A stretch of DNA of 64,000 nt from Onthophagus taurus (lineage: Eukaryota > Arthropoda > Insecta > Coleoptera > Scarabaeidae), in NCBI RefSeq assembly GCF_036711975.1, contig NW_027248940.1, positions 6,510,001-6,574,000 of the forward strand. The letters run 5' to 3'. Position 1 is the stretch's first letter, and every line of letters starts with the position of its first letter. This document shows, one piece after another, positions 43,870 through 55,340 of this stretch. A program made the position numbers and the translations under genes. The notes under the pieces are model-generated. The model did not search any database and was not told the DNA's origin. It was given only the letters and a program-made list of their open reading frames with translations.

Positions 43870-44711
43870 TATATTCTCTCGCAGGAACATCCCAGCTTCT
43901 GTCAACTCCCGCATGAATAAGTAAACCACAGAATGCAAGAAATTCATCAACAGTTAGATACATCTTTCCACGGTTTTCCTTTTGCTCCATAAACACGTTT
44001 GCCCTCTAAATTAGTATAGTTCACAGTTTCTTGTACAATAACTGGAGTTACAAATAACTGAAACGCTTCTTTTGGTGTTGCAGCCATATGTTTCGTTGCT
44101 AGTCCTGGCGCACGCCGAATAATGTTGTGTGGTTGACTTTTATTTTTTGATGGAGGTTCCAAACTCCATACCAGACCACTTGGAGCAATGTAACCGCTCG
44201 TTGAAGGATTACCAATAACATCAACATCATCTTCTGAATTATCGTCACCATGATCAGAACTGGATCCAGAATACTCGTCAGGAACCAATTCGAAATTTCT
44301 ATCTTCTGTGTCATCATTTTCTGCTTCTGACATACCACTTTCTTCAGAAGGGAGATCATCACATTCAGCTGCACACTGCACTAATATTTCTTCATAACCG
44401 GAGTCACCAAATCTTGGTTGGCGTCAAAAAGGAAGCTTTTCACATTCCTTTTTGACGCCATTATCATATGTATCTCACAAGTTCACTCAATCCAACTTCT
44501 TTTCCAACTGAATGAAAAACAGTTGCACCTACTTTTATACATGAAACAGTAATGCACGTTTTAACTTGCACAGACACGCACAATTCCGCGCAGCAGTGTT
44601 TGACAAATTATAACAACCCTCAACCTGTAATGAACAAGTTGAAACTTGTTCTATAGTAACTAGTAGTACACGGGCTTCGGAGACCCGGTTTATGCAAATA
44701 CGGGGTGCTAA
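43870..44711 (-). pseudogene. piggyBac-like transposase, N-terminal fragment
   Basis: Minus strand. An acidic N-terminal region (43947-44381) is followed by WSLEPPSKNKSQPHNIIRRAPGL and AFQLFVTPVIVQETVNYTNLEGKRVYG, the typical start of piggyBac transposases. After a frameshift near 43945 it continues TVDEFLAFCGLLIHAGVDRSWD to about 43875 and then ends. At 44671-44711 a degraded element end (GGGTCTCCGAAGCCCG on minus, with TGCATAAACC) matches the well-formed end at 47927-47965. Confidence 0.7.
44420..44459. repeat. Perfect 15-bp hairpin at the piggyBac start
   Basis: GGCGTCAAAAAGGAA and its exact complement are separated by 10 bp, next to the start of the piggyBac-like coding region. Confidence 0.6.
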
Positions 44712-45574
44712 TGGAAACGATTTTTTTTTCGATTGCTAATTACACTTGAATGTTTTTGAATCAAGTGTGTATTGAATAAAGACGTGTTTAGAGCATATCT
44801 AAATGAAGAGCCTGGTGCAAGAAGGGGATACACGCCAAATTTTAAGAAAATGGTATTTTTGTTAAAAACTGTTCAAGAAATTCGTATTTATCATTTAACA
44901 TAAATACGCATTATGTTCTGCCAATTAAATCAGATTTGGAGAGAAAATCACTTATCCCGTGTTGTAGACGGGTGCAATAATGGGATAAGTTACGTGGCGT
45001 TTATACCGTTAATGCACCAAACAATCCAATACTATTATTTGCTCCCACGCATAAATAATGACTTTTTTGTACCGTGAGGACAGTACTGAAATTTTTTATT
45101 TTGGTGGTGTTTGATTGATATTTTATAATGTCACTCGCAATGTTTTGTAGCTTAGATTTAACAGATTTTTAATTGACTATTTCATTCATTACGTTAACAG
45201 CCAATAAGAATTCGGGGTTTTCCGTGTTAGGGATATTTTGTGTGCGGGAGATTTTGGGTTGGTAGTGCGGAGCGTAGGGTGGCAATGGAGTGATTCCCGC
45301 GCTCAAAAAGGTTCCGAGACGTTAGATAAATACAGGTTTGAACAAGATTGAGAGAGAGTCGAACTTGAGACTTGGTGCGTGGCAGAGGTAAAAAGACGGG
45401 TATCGCGAGAAAAGACGGACAAACGGGTGTGTTTTGAGAAGTATAAACGCTGAACTGAATTACATTGTTATTTTGTTTGAAGTTTCAATAAAGTTGTTGA
45501 TTAGTTAAATTTACGTGAGGGTATTTACTTTATCCGTCAATTGCGATTATTTCAGCGGTTATTTGGCCGTAACC
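44712..45574. other. Non-coding, possible decayed transposon sequence
   Basis: No ORF. 45230-45570 has promoter-like and AATAAAG (near 45489) features that could be part of an LTR, but no partner copy is in the window. Nothing firmer can be said. Confidence 0.3.
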
Positions 45575-45917
45575 ATGAAGAACCAAGGACAGTAGAATCT
45601 AACAGGACTACTACATCCATTGTTGTGACAACCTGCCCGCAAACTACGTCACACCATTTTCCACGACCAGCTGTTGTTATGGTCTATGCGTTTGCTGTTT
45701 ATTTTTAGAGGTTATATCGTAGACGTAATTCGTATTATTTTTGAAGTTTTATGTTTTTATACGTATTAATGTCTATCACATAACCTCTAAAAACACAGAC
45801 AGTTACCAGGCGTGGCAAATAGTGTGACTTAGAGTGCGGGCAACCAACCTATATGGACCTACAAAAATACAATGGATGTAGCAATCCTGTTAGATTCTAC
45901 TGTCCTTGATGAAGAAC
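45575..45917. mobile_element. MITE with 9-bp target duplication (Mutator-like)
   Basis: The element is 45584-45908, 325 bp. Terminal inverted repeats begin CAAGGACAGTAGAATCTAAC and extend about 35 bp with few mismatches. It is flanked by the perfect 9-bp duplication atgaagaac at 45575-45583 and 45909-45917. Nine-bp duplications are characteristic of Mutator-like elements. There is no coding capacity. Confidence 0.8.
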
Positions 45918-46070
45918 GATAATACGAACTTTTGTATTATCACTTGTTTGACATTTAATTAATTTCGAGACATCCATGAATGTTTCCATAACAATCAATG
46001 TAATTTATTAAAAAAATATAAAAATTCTAAAAATATGTATATTTTTTATTCATGAAATAGTCTAGCCATA

Positions 46071-46199
46071 TACAACACGACAATCGAAAATACTCGAATC
46101 TCGACGTATTGCCTTAAAAAACACCACTCGACCTTCGGTGTCGTGTTGTTTCAGGCAATCCGTCTCGTATTATCGAGTATTTTCGATCGTCTTGTTGTA
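46071..46199. repeat. Short hairpin MITE
   Basis: 129 bp. TACAACACGACAATCGAAAA at the left pairs with TTTTCGATCGTCTTGTTGTA at the right, and pairing continues inwards (GGCAAT/ATTGCC). Flanked by TA-rich sequence (ccata / taata). Probably a small non-autonomous DNA transposon. Confidence 0.65.
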
Positions 46200-46249
46200 T
46201 AATATATGAACATACTATAGTTACGCCATTACGCAGTGATTAGCTCTTC

Positions 46250-47480
46250 CAGTGAAAGTAACTTTACTAAAATGGATAGTGATAGGTCTGAAGAGGAAGA
46301 AAAGGTGAAACAGAAGCTCGGTCGTAAAATAAATACGGAAACGAAATATACAAAAAAGTAAAAGGGCTAAAGGAGAATGTTACAAGTCCACATCAACGGT
46401 GAAGCTTGTGCCAGAAAGAGAGCAAGGGATGACTGCAAGTGCAGAAAACGATGCGTTAGAAATTTTTCGGAAGAGGAAAAACTAAAAATTATAACGGCTT
46501 TCAATAACCTGGCAGACCAGGACAAACAGATACACGGACAAAGAGAGAGAAAAAAAAGATTCATATTTATCCAGTTTAATAACCGTAAAAGCGGTTGTTA
46601 GACAGTAAAAAAAAGAAATAAAAATATTAATAAGAAAACCATACTTACAAATACAAGGTAGGTATTACTAAATTTATAATTTTTTATTCCATTTTGACAG
46701 ATTAAACTGTATTATGATCAGACGTCATATATACATGTTTGTATTAAGATACGAATTCATATAGGAGGTTGTCTAACATCAACGATGATATGCAGTTTAC
46801 ATGATTTATCTAAACTGTGCTTTGTACAATAAATTTCAATGTCTTTACGCCACGTGAATTAAACATTGGGATTAAACCAGTAACGATATCGAGGTTTGCA
46901 AAACTGTTGTATGCGTTCTTCATGGTATTCTTAAGAAACTTAGAACGCATAGGAAAACATCTTTGTACCAACGCAATACACGTTCAAGATACACGGGGTC
47001 GAGACTCCAACAGACCTTATATTATTACGGATGATTTAAAAGAACATGTGCATGCGCATATCAACAGTTTCCCAAAATGTTTTCACTATACCCGCATCAG
47101 AACCACAAAATATTACCTATCCAGCGATTTAAACATATCAATAATGTACAATATACCTTCAAAAATACGAACCGGATGCACCGACTAAAACAAGATAATC
47201 GTCCATACAAACCACAAATTTAATATCGTATGATTTCTGTAGATTTCCGAGAAAATTTTAACATAAAGTTTGGAATGGCGCGCAAAGACACTTGCAAAAC
47301 ATGTGATATCTTAAATAATAAGATAGAGAATGCAGATACAGAAGAAGAAAAAAAAACGTTGAAGCGCTGCGCTGCATCAAATACACCTCCAAAAAGCTGA
47401 GTTGTTTATAGCGATTTTAAGAAAGTCTTTAGAAGCAATAGAAAATGAAGAAGTTGAACTATTATGCTTCAAAAAACTCA
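46250..47480 (+). pseudogene. Decayed transposon-associated protein gene (DTC-motif family)
   Basis: Three patches resemble a repetitive insect protein family that I know only by pattern: a Cys-rich N-terminal patch (about 46376-46560, CKCRKRCVRNFSEEEKLKII); a middle patch (about 46817-47190) with DDLKEHVHAHINSFPKCFHYTRI; and a C-terminal patch (about 47255-47400) with FNIKFGMARKDTCKTCDIL. Stops and shifts separate them. The family is usually multicopy, suggesting a transposase, but I cannot assign the superfamily. Confidence 0.5.
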
Positions 47481-47926
47481 CATCCCGATTCAGTGGCTTC
47501 TTCAGAGCTGTCGATAGCTCTTCTGAGGAAGATTTTTGTTATTTCTTTTACGTGTTGTTAAAAATTGTTTTGTTTATTTTGTTTGATAAAAGTGTTTCCT
47601 CACCTTCTTTTAAATAATAAAAAGTTTTGAATGTTACTTGATCCTTTCTCCAACCTCTCTCAAAAAAAAATGAAATATGCATTCACATATCTCCTTCTTG
47701 CACCACAATTTGTTTTTTTTACTATGATTTCACAATATATGGAAAAACTGACGTTTGCTCACATAACATTTTCATTCTTATTTATACAAATCAAAATCAT
47801 CACTTTGAATACAAACATGAAATTAAAAAAGTTTTTTGCCTCAGGCTCCCATTCTTACACCACGCTCTTCAAATGCTCAAGCCGATTGAAATTATTTTAA
47901 GAAAATTATGTGTAACTAAAATCTCG
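47481..47926. other. Non-coding stretch before the piggyBac end
   Basis: No coding region supported. The segment near 47690-47710 (CTCCTTCTTGCACCAC) is complementary to GGTGCAAGAAGGGGA near 44810, hinting that both belong to one disrupted piggyBac element. Confidence 0.3.
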
Positions 47927-47965
47927 CCGGGCCTAAGAGGCCCGGTTTATGCATCCTAGGGTTAA
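47927..47965 (+). repeat. piggyBac-type terminal sequence ending in TTAA
   Basis: Hairpin CCGGGCCTAAGAGGCCCGG (47927-47945), then TTTATGCATCCTAGGG and the target TTAA at 47962-47965. CCCTAG-type termini next to TTAA are typical of piggyBac-like elements. Confidence 0.65.
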
Positions 47966-48233
47966 ATAAGATTTTAACACATTTCATAATCATGTTAAAA
48001 AATTTAAAGTTTCCGCCTTGGTTTCTAACGCCATCTTGCGTTAATCATTCCAATTACATGAAAAACTAATAAAAAGGTACGTTTCCACGCTTTTAATCAC
48101 TTCTTATTTATCTTATTTATATTTTATATCAGTAAGACACGGAGCTAAGCAACATTGGGTTATAAACGTTTCCGGTGAATGGCCATTCAAATGTCAACAG
48201 TTCACGACTGTTAATAACATATTCTTATCAAGT

Positions 48234-49690
48234 ATGGGCGATAGAAGAGCCTCGTATGGTGAGCATAGGGGCTCACAAGCCATTGACAATCCCCCAAATT
48301 CAAGGCTATTTGTAATCTCCTCAAGACAACTTACCGAAGACGATTTCAAAGAAGCCTTCAATATATTTGGTGAGATAGAAGAGATTTGGGTGGTTAAAGA
48401 TCGACAAACAGGCGAAAGAAAAGGTAAATAACTTTTTTATAGTTGTTTATTTTAAGGGTATATATTGCTTTTAGGGTACACTTACATAAAATTTTCTAAA
48501 ACTTCTGAGGCAGCCAAAGCTTTGGAGGCTATGAATGGGAAGATTATTGGAAATACCGGAAGACATGTCAAAGTTGTTATAGCTTCAAGGTAATTTATTT
48601 TGATTCAAATAATTCAAATGATTTTGATCCATATTTAGAAGGGATCAAGGGTCAAAACTGGAAGATAATGAAGACGAAAAAGCACAAAGGTTATTTATTT
48701 TAGTTCCTAAGCCCATAACGGAGGAGGAACTGGAAGAACATTTTAAACAATTTGGTGATATTGATAATATAAGTATAATTCGTGATAGAAAAACTAAAGA
48801 TAACAAGGGATTTGCTTATGTAAAATATTACAAGTTATTAAAAGTTGAAATTTATGAAAAACTCATAAATTTCAACTTTTTTATTATTATTTTTATTAAA
48901 ATTAATAATTTTTAGATTCTCCCATGCAGCTATAGCTTATGAAAATTGCGATAGAAAGTACAAAGCAGTATTTGCTGAACCTAAATCCAAACATTTAATT
49001 TCAATGATTTCAATTTAGTTTTTTTTATATAGGCATGGATTATTGTCAATTAAAAATGGAAGGAAGGCCGTATCCTGTAAGAGGAGTTGGAACAGTAGTT
49101 TATTCTCATCCATTATGGGCTGCTTTTGCTAAAGAAAAGCTACATGGGCTTGAATATCCCCCTGGATCTAGGTTAATAGTTAAATACGAAATTGATTGTG
49201 GCCGACAATTTCCTGATAGAGGAGGATTTGGTTATCAAAAACCTGGGGATGTTAAACAACTCCAAGAAGCTATTATACATGCAACAGCTTTAATACATAA
49301 TTCGGGGTTATCACTAGGTGCAATTATAACATTTTTTGTACTATATTATTATTTTTAAATTTATTTTTCGTTAATTTTAGATGCAATACAAGCTAAACTT
49401 TTAATGAGAAATAATCTCATTGAAGAAGATGATTACGCTTTAGATTTGCCGAATCCGCAACCTCTTTTACATGTTGATGATCCGGTTGCAGCAAGGTGAT
49501 TACATCTAAAAAAAAGAAATTCATAAATGTACTTAGTTTTTGTTTGCAGATGTTTTATAGTTTGTATGCCGACAGCCCCGGCCATTGCCAACACTTCGAG
49601 ATCTTTTTTGTAGATTTGTAGAGTATGTTTTAAACTTTTAATACATTTTATTTTTGTTATTAGGAAACCAAACGTTACTAACGCCATCTA
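48234..49690 (+). pseudogene. RBM45-like RNA-binding protein gene, partial
   Basis: Exons inferred from frame and GT/AG sites: 48234-48423, 48475-48589, 48639-48833, 48916-about 49017, 49035-49317, 49381-49495, 49550-about 49620. The first four give RRM1 (SRLFVISSRQLTEDDFKEAF, YTYIKFSK) and RRM2 (RLFILVPKPITEEELEEHF, FAYVKYYK, ENCDRKYKAVFAEPK). Exon 5 joins RRM3 partway (DYCQLKMEG, KEKLHGLEYPPGSRL). Exon 7 starts RRM4 (CFIVCMPTAP), then an extra base near 49578 shifts the frame. Exon 4 has no splice donor and runs into a stop 17 nt before exon 5's acceptor, so the linker and RRM3 start are deleted. Order and motifs fit RBM45. Introns show it is not a retrocopy. Confidence 0.72.
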
Positions 49691-49699
49691 ATTTTGATT

Positions 49700-50151
49700 T
49701 GACGAATGACAGACTTTGACTATGTTCAGTCAAATCAATGTCATGTCAAGGTCGAAGTAGTTTTCTTAAATTTTTTATTTTCCGGTTCAAAATGAAATAT
49801 GTCGCAAATATAGTTGGATATAGTATAACAGGGAGATTTCTAAATACACTACCTCAATAAAGTTTCCTTACAAATTAAATTTTAAAACTTCTACAAAAAA
49901 ATTAAAAAGATACACCTCCAAGGTAATGAAAAACTTGTTAGGATAGATAATAATAATATTTATTACCCCAACAGACATAAGTCCCATAACAAAGGTAATA
50001 TTATAATAATTACAAACATTATTTGAAGAAGGTGACAATACATGAATTAATTTAATAAGTATTATACAGTGTGTTTCAGGATAGATGTTACGAAAGGTAT
50101 AATGACTTAAAAATTTTTGAATTTTATTTTAAGGCTAAGGAATTAAATCCT
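49700..50151. other. AT-rich non-coding stretch
   Basis: No gene or clear repeat. The start (49690-49780) may hold the last RBM45-like exon or its 3' end. Confidence 0.35.
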
Positions 50152-50728
50152 GCTTGGTGTGAGGAGAATTTTAAGAATATTTTCATATTTTGAAAACAAA
50201 GGCGGCCTTGACAGTGAATCGAAAACTATTTTTAGTTTAGGTAAAGTAATCTTTTTATTCGTGACACGGAAAAAGTTTATTAAGAAAAGTTTTTCAAAAT
50301 GAGAAATTATGGTCCTATACAAAATTTCAGAAGGATCTATCTACTTTGGTTGAACCACCACATTTTAGTTTAAATAACATAAATATTGTATAGTAATTGA
50401 AATGTGAACTAAAACTGAGGGATAATACAATTTATTTGTCAATATTTACGGCTACTTAAGTCATTTTTTTTTCATGGTATTTTTCATTTCTTTACTCTGA
50501 TCTAATCTAAAATATGGTGGTTTAATCAATGTAGGTAGATCTTTCTGAAATTTTGCATACTGCCATAATTTCTCATTCTGAACAACTTTTCTTAATGATA
50601 TTTTGGCGCATCATGAACAAAAAGCTTACTTTACCTGAACTCAAAATAGTTTTTGCTTCACTATCAATGCCGAGTTGATTTTCAAAATATGAAAATATTC
50701 TTCAAATTCTCCTCGCGCCAAACAGTGC
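50152..50728. repeat. Imperfect inverted repeat (foldback)
   Basis: Left arm about 50152-50390 and right arm about 50500-50728 are diverged reverse complements (for example TTTTCATATTTTGAAAA and GAGAAATTATGG / CCATAATTTCTC). No coding sequence and no clear target duplication. Confidence 0.6.
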
Positions 50729-50839
50729 GTATAAACAAAATTAACACGATCTAAAAAAGGGATGAAATTCTCTATATTTCTCAAATAATTAAAAAAATAT
50801 ATAAGAAAAAGTAAAAACTTTTTATGAGAAATACTAAAA

Positions 50840-51430
50840 TATTTAATAGAATTAGTAAACATGTTTCGAAACTAATATTTTATCTTCAGTACCTAACATA
50901 GGAAAAAAGAAAAAATTAACAAAAACGTTAAACGGAACGACAAAAAACGGTAGAAAAAGGTATCGGAGTTGAAAAGGTAAACTTACTTAAATTAATTTAA
51001 AATTGATGGAAAAATGTTAAGGTATGTTGGGATTAGGTATAAGTAATTCTTCTTAAACATAAAATATTTTAAAGATTTACAAAAATTAAATAAAAATTCT
51101 TTAAAAATTTTTGGGAATATAACCTATGTTAAGGGTGTGAACGTAGAACATTATATTAACATTAACACGTACCGAAAAACGGAAAAACAAAAGCTAAAAT
51201 TTGACGGGCAATCATTTGAATTTGTGGTATAAACGAATATATTGATTATCTAAAACTTCGATTAATAAATTATCAGCGTTATTTTTCGATTGTTTAGAGA
51301 TTTCAAATTCCTCCAGCAAGTCTAGCTTCAAAGATGTAGGTGATATATCAGTTCCATGTTATTAAGGCTTATTTTATGATTGGTTTCTGAAATGTGTTTA
51401 AAAATAGCAGAATTTTTGTCTTTAATATGT
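50840..51430 (-). repeat. Inverted terminal copy of PLE-1
   Basis: Reverse complement of about 54738-55350, including the end of the GIY-YIG coding region and the hammerhead-like motif. Similarity is high but with scattered changes. Confidence 0.8.
50851..50894 (-). ncRNA. Hammerhead-like motif, inverted copy
   Basis: On minus: CTGAAGA core (50889-50883) ... GAAACATGTTTAC. Compared with the copy at 55302-55340 stem II is weakened (GAAAC became AAAAT), so this copy may be inactive. Confidence 0.5.
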
Positions 51431-51444
51431 TCTTTAAAACGTTA

Positions 51445-51840
51445 AAATACAACATTTCACCTAAAGCCTTCGATATAAAACTACCACAACAGTTTCAACT
51501 TTACATGAAAACATTGGAAAGAAAACTTATCAAATGTATTATCAGACAACATTACAAAGATCGTGAGATTCAAAATATGAAACTAAAAATTTAAGCAATT
51601 TCATTCACCTTCTAGAATTTGATGAATTGTATGATAATTTTACAGAACAACTACGTGACAAATCTTTAGCAGATATTAAAAATATAAGTTAGGTTTATTG
51701 AAGAACAACATTTGGTCCGGTAATTCTAGCTCTGATGATTCCAACAATAATTTTAATATTAAATGATTAAAGATCAATAATAATAATTACGAAATTACCT
51801 ATAATAATAATCAACCTCATTTTCCTTTCACATCTAAATA
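51445..51840 (+). pseudogene. N-terminal coding remnant of PLE-1
   Basis: Decayed frame with KAFDIKLPQQFQLYMKTLERKL near the start, resembling the helical N-terminal region of PLE proteins. A stop occurs at 51592, and further traces reach the Tc1 insertion. RT follows at 53173. Confidence 0.5.
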
Positions 51841-51849
51841 CACTGTTGG

Positions 51850-53155
51850 AAATAATTCACGAGCACACCCTGTATAATCTGAACGCGTGTGTCTAACGCA
51901 ATAAAATTTGGTATAGAAGTAGTACTAAAGTAGTGTAACTTACTCTCACATGGAGAACGGCACAACTCTGCTGGGAGGAGAAACATCAATAGCAAGAGTA
52001 TCCCCCATGAGCTTCGCGTACCATCGCTACACGACGTGGCATGGAGTCTATAAGTCGCTATATTGTAGCGAGAGGGATGGCCAACCATGTCACCTCAACT
52101 CGCTTCCATAGCTCCTCAACGTTAGCCGAGGAAGCCGGACAACGTAGAAGTCTCCGACCAGTCATGTCCCAAACATGTTCGATCGGATTCAGATGCGGAA
52201 TCCGAGCTAGCCATGGAAGCATCCGTATACGGTGCTCTTCCACAAAGGTCTGTACAACACGCCCGATGTGCTGTCGTACTTTGTCGTGCATGTATAGCAG
52301 ACCTGGGAGCCGCCGAACGTAGGGAAGCACAACGGACCGTAGCACCTTATCTACGTATCGTTGACCCGTCATGGTCTGCTATACACGCAGCAGACGTGTA
52401 CGTCCACAATATGTAATCGCACCCCATACCATAATGCTCGGTTGTCGATGGATAAGGCGTTCTTGCAGACACTGCTCGAGTAGACGATCATCACGGCTCC
52501 GACGAACTAAAATTCGCGCATCACCGGTGCTCAATTCGAATCTTGATTCGTCGGAAAACAAAATGTCCCTCTACTCGGCAACCTACTAATGCCTAGCGTC
52601 GACCCACTCGTGACGTATGCTGCGGTGCTCGGGTGTTACTGGAATCCACTGTATCGTACGACGCACGCGCCAGTCCACTATCTACCAAACGCCGCCGTAC
52701 AGTTCGCGTAGTGAGTGCGCCTTCCCCTGCCAGTGGCCAAACAGCTCCAAGTTGCCTTGAGGAGGACACACACGACGCTAAGGCGCTGAGTACAAGAACG
52801 TGATCCTCGAGTGCTGGGGACGCGCAGGGCCGTCCCGGTCGCGGCTGTAGGTACCTATGTCCTACCTCAAACCATTCTCGCCATGCCCGTTGCACTACCG
52901 ATAAGGACCGCTCGAGACGACGCGCAATTTCACAGAACGATACACCCTCAATATGCATACCCACAAACAGTCCTTACTCAAACTCGCTTAAGTAACGCGA
53001 TCGTCCATCCATTGCGCACAGAGTACGATAACAATGTGGTCCCTCACACCACACTAAAAACGACCGGTATTTTCCATCCACTTCGGTCTCCATAGCGACG
53101 GAATGTTCCACTTGGAAGGGCGGCAATGCCGCGACGGAACAACTCGAAACTCCCT
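51850..53155 (-). mobile_element. Tc1-like element in PLE-1 (degraded)
   Basis: Minus-strand transposase in three frames: 52593-52964 (N-terminal HTH, GVSFCEIARRLERSLSVVQR), 52379-52561 (FSDESRFELSTGDAR, IMVWGAI), 52058-52372 (YMHDKVRQHIGRVV, LNPIEHVWDMTGRR). FSDES and NPIEHVWD mark two catalytic acidic positions; the middle one reads HDK in place of the usual acidic residue pair. Its GC content is much higher than that of the surroundings. The exact ends are uncertain. Confidence 0.78.
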
Positions 53156-53172
53156 GAATAAACTCGTCTACA

Positions 53173-54100
53173 GTAAATCTAAAACTTATCTACCTAGACA
53201 TAAAAAATTTATACACTAATGTCCCTTTTAAAGAAACTAAAAATTATAAAAAATTTTCTCATTTCTAACAGAACTGAAATCAATAATAATTTTTCAATAA
53301 ACATAACTAACAGTGATGTAAATAATTTAATAAATATCCTAAAAATCATAACTAATCAAAATTTTTTCATATTTAATGACCATTTTTATGAAATGTCCTA
53401 TGGTTTACCCATGGGCTCACCCCTTTCTGGCCTTCTGGCGGATTTTTACGTTTCCAATTTAAAATCTCAATTATTTTCCTTAACTAATCATTTCTCCACT
53501 AAACATATTCAATTCTACTGTAGGTATGTTGATGATATCCTCATAATTTAATAAACAATTTCAGTAACCTTGAATTTACCCTTGCAAAAGAGGTTAATAA
53601 TAAAATCAATTTTCTTGACCTAACAATCTTTAAAAATCTATTTAATTCTTCTCTCACCTTCAATATTTTCTAAAAACACACCACTACTGACACAATAATA
53701 CCCAAAAATTCTTTCACTCCATTCAAATATAAGGCTGCCGCTTTCAGATTCTTTTTCCACAGAGCCATCAACACACCTCTTAACACGGAACATTTCAACT
53801 CCGAAATTCTGAATATTATAAAAATAGGCCTGAAAAACGGATATACTATTAAAGACTTACAAAACATATTCTATAAAGTTCATAACAATAAAATCATTTA
53901 TCCACACTTTAAACTCCCACCCGAATATATTTCTCTTTCGAATTACAACCCTATAATCAACCAACTACATCCTTTAACCAAAAAACATAACATAAGTATA
54001 GCCACCAAAACACGACCAAAATTTCTAATTCGCTCACTAATAACAAGCATAATTGTCATTTACTTAATGGTGTTTACAAAATATCCTGTAATGATTGCAA
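53173..54100 (+). pseudogene. PLE-1 reverse transcriptase region
   Basis: RT motif A LDIKNLYTNVPFKET (near 53190-53235), GLPMGSPLSGLLADFY (near 53403-53450) and the catalytic YCRYVDDILI (near 53518-53550). A stop follows immediately, then continuing sequence in another frame (LEFTLAKEVNNKINFLDL) to about 54100, with further stops. The region ends in the GIY-YIG zone, interrupted by the foldback. Confidence 0.78.
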
Positions 54101-54109
54101 TATAATATA

Positions 54110-54702
54110 CAGGCTGATTCAAAAAACCGCTGACAGACTTCTAGAGTAGATAATACAAGAAAAATTAAGATGAACAGTCTTAATATACATGGGGTCGAAA
54201 ATGCCTCGTTGGCGAGATACAGCGGATTAAAGTTTCTTTAAAATTTTAAAGAAACATTATCTGCAATAAAAAGCACTTTTTTAAAAATATTGTCTACGCC
54301 ATTGCTCTCATTGCTCGCGTGTAAAGTGATCAATTATCTATCAATTGGTCTCTTACACAACTTTGATCAAAGCAATAGTTTTTAAGAAAAACACTTTTCT
54401 AGAAAATTTGTTAATTCAATCAAAAACTGTTGCTTTAATCAAAGTTTTGTAAGAGATCAATTGATAGATAATTGATCACTTTACACGAAAATACTGCCCG
54501 TTTGACAAAATTAGCAATGGAGTTGAAAATATTTTTAAAAAAGGGCTTTTTATTGCAGATAATGTTTAATTTTAAAGAAACTTTGACCCGCTATATCTCG
54601 TTAAGGAGGCATTTGCGACCCCATGTATATTAAGACTTTTCATCTTAATTTTTGATGTGTTACCTGTTCTAGAAGTCTGTCAGCGGTTTTTTGAATCACC
54701 TG
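54110..54702. mobile_element. Foldback element with TA target inside PLE-1
   Basis: Starts CAGGCTGATTCAAAAAACCG and ends with a near-perfect inverse. Arms are complementary over most of the 593 bp (for example AAAGTGATCAATTATCTATC against its inverse at about 54462-54482). TA is duplicated at 54108-54109 and 54703-54704. Removing the element and one TA restores the frame across NIIYIGQTG of the GIY-YIG motif. No coding capacity. Confidence 0.82.
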
Positions 54703-54975
54703 TATATTGGTCAAACAGGTAGGTAGAGAAATCTAATAACACGTTTTAAAGAACATAGTAAAGACAAAAATTCTGCTATTTTTAAACACATTTCAGAAAC
54801 CAATCATAAAATAAGCGTTAATAACATGGAACTGATACATCACCAACCTAAATCGTTGAAGCTAGACTTGCTGGAGGAATTTGAAATCTGTAAACAATCG
54901 AAAAATAACGCTGATAATTTATTAAACGAAGTTTTAGATAATCAATATATTCGTTTATACCACAAATTCAAATGA
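54703..54975 (+). pseudogene. PLE-1 GIY-YIG endonuclease end
   Basis: YIGQTG, then a lesion, then FKEHSKDKNSAIFKHISETNHKI, LDLLEEFEICK and DNQYIRLYHKFK, ending in TGA near 54975. This is the usual C-terminal nuclease of PLEs that nicks target DNA. Confidence 0.78.
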
Positions 54976-55301
54976 TTGCTCGTCAAATTTTAGCTTTTGT
55001 TTTTCCGTTTTTCGGTACGTCTTAATGTTAATATAATGTTCTACGTTCACACCCTTAACATTGGTTATATTCCCAAAAATTTTTAAAGAATTTTTATTTA
55101 ATTTTTTGATATTTGTAAATTTTTAAAATATTTTGTTTAAGAATTACTTATACCTAATCCCAACATACCTTAAAATGTTTCCATCAATTTGTAAATTAAT
55201 TTAAGTAAGTTTACCTTTTCAACCCGGATACCTGTTTCTACCGTTTATTGTCGTTCCCTTTAGCGTTATTGTTAATTTTTTCTTTTTTACTATATTAGGT
55301 A

Positions 55302-55340
55302 GGTACTGAAGATGAAACATTAGTTTCGAAACATGTTTAC
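55302..55340 (+). ncRNA. Hammerhead-ribozyme-like motif in PLE-1 terminus
   Basis: Core CTGAAGA (55306-55312) fits the CUGANGA consensus. Stem II is GAAAC/GUUUC with an AUUA loop, and GAAA follows at 55328-55331, then the short palindromic AAACATGTTT for stem III and TACT that can pair with GGTA for a 4-bp stem I. Minimal hammerheads of this kind are known from PLE terminal repeats. Confidence 0.65.

Noticed and set aside
45230-45574. Solo LTR
   Set aside because: AATAAAG and a promoter-like layout are suggestive, but there are no defined TG/CA ends, target duplication or second copy.
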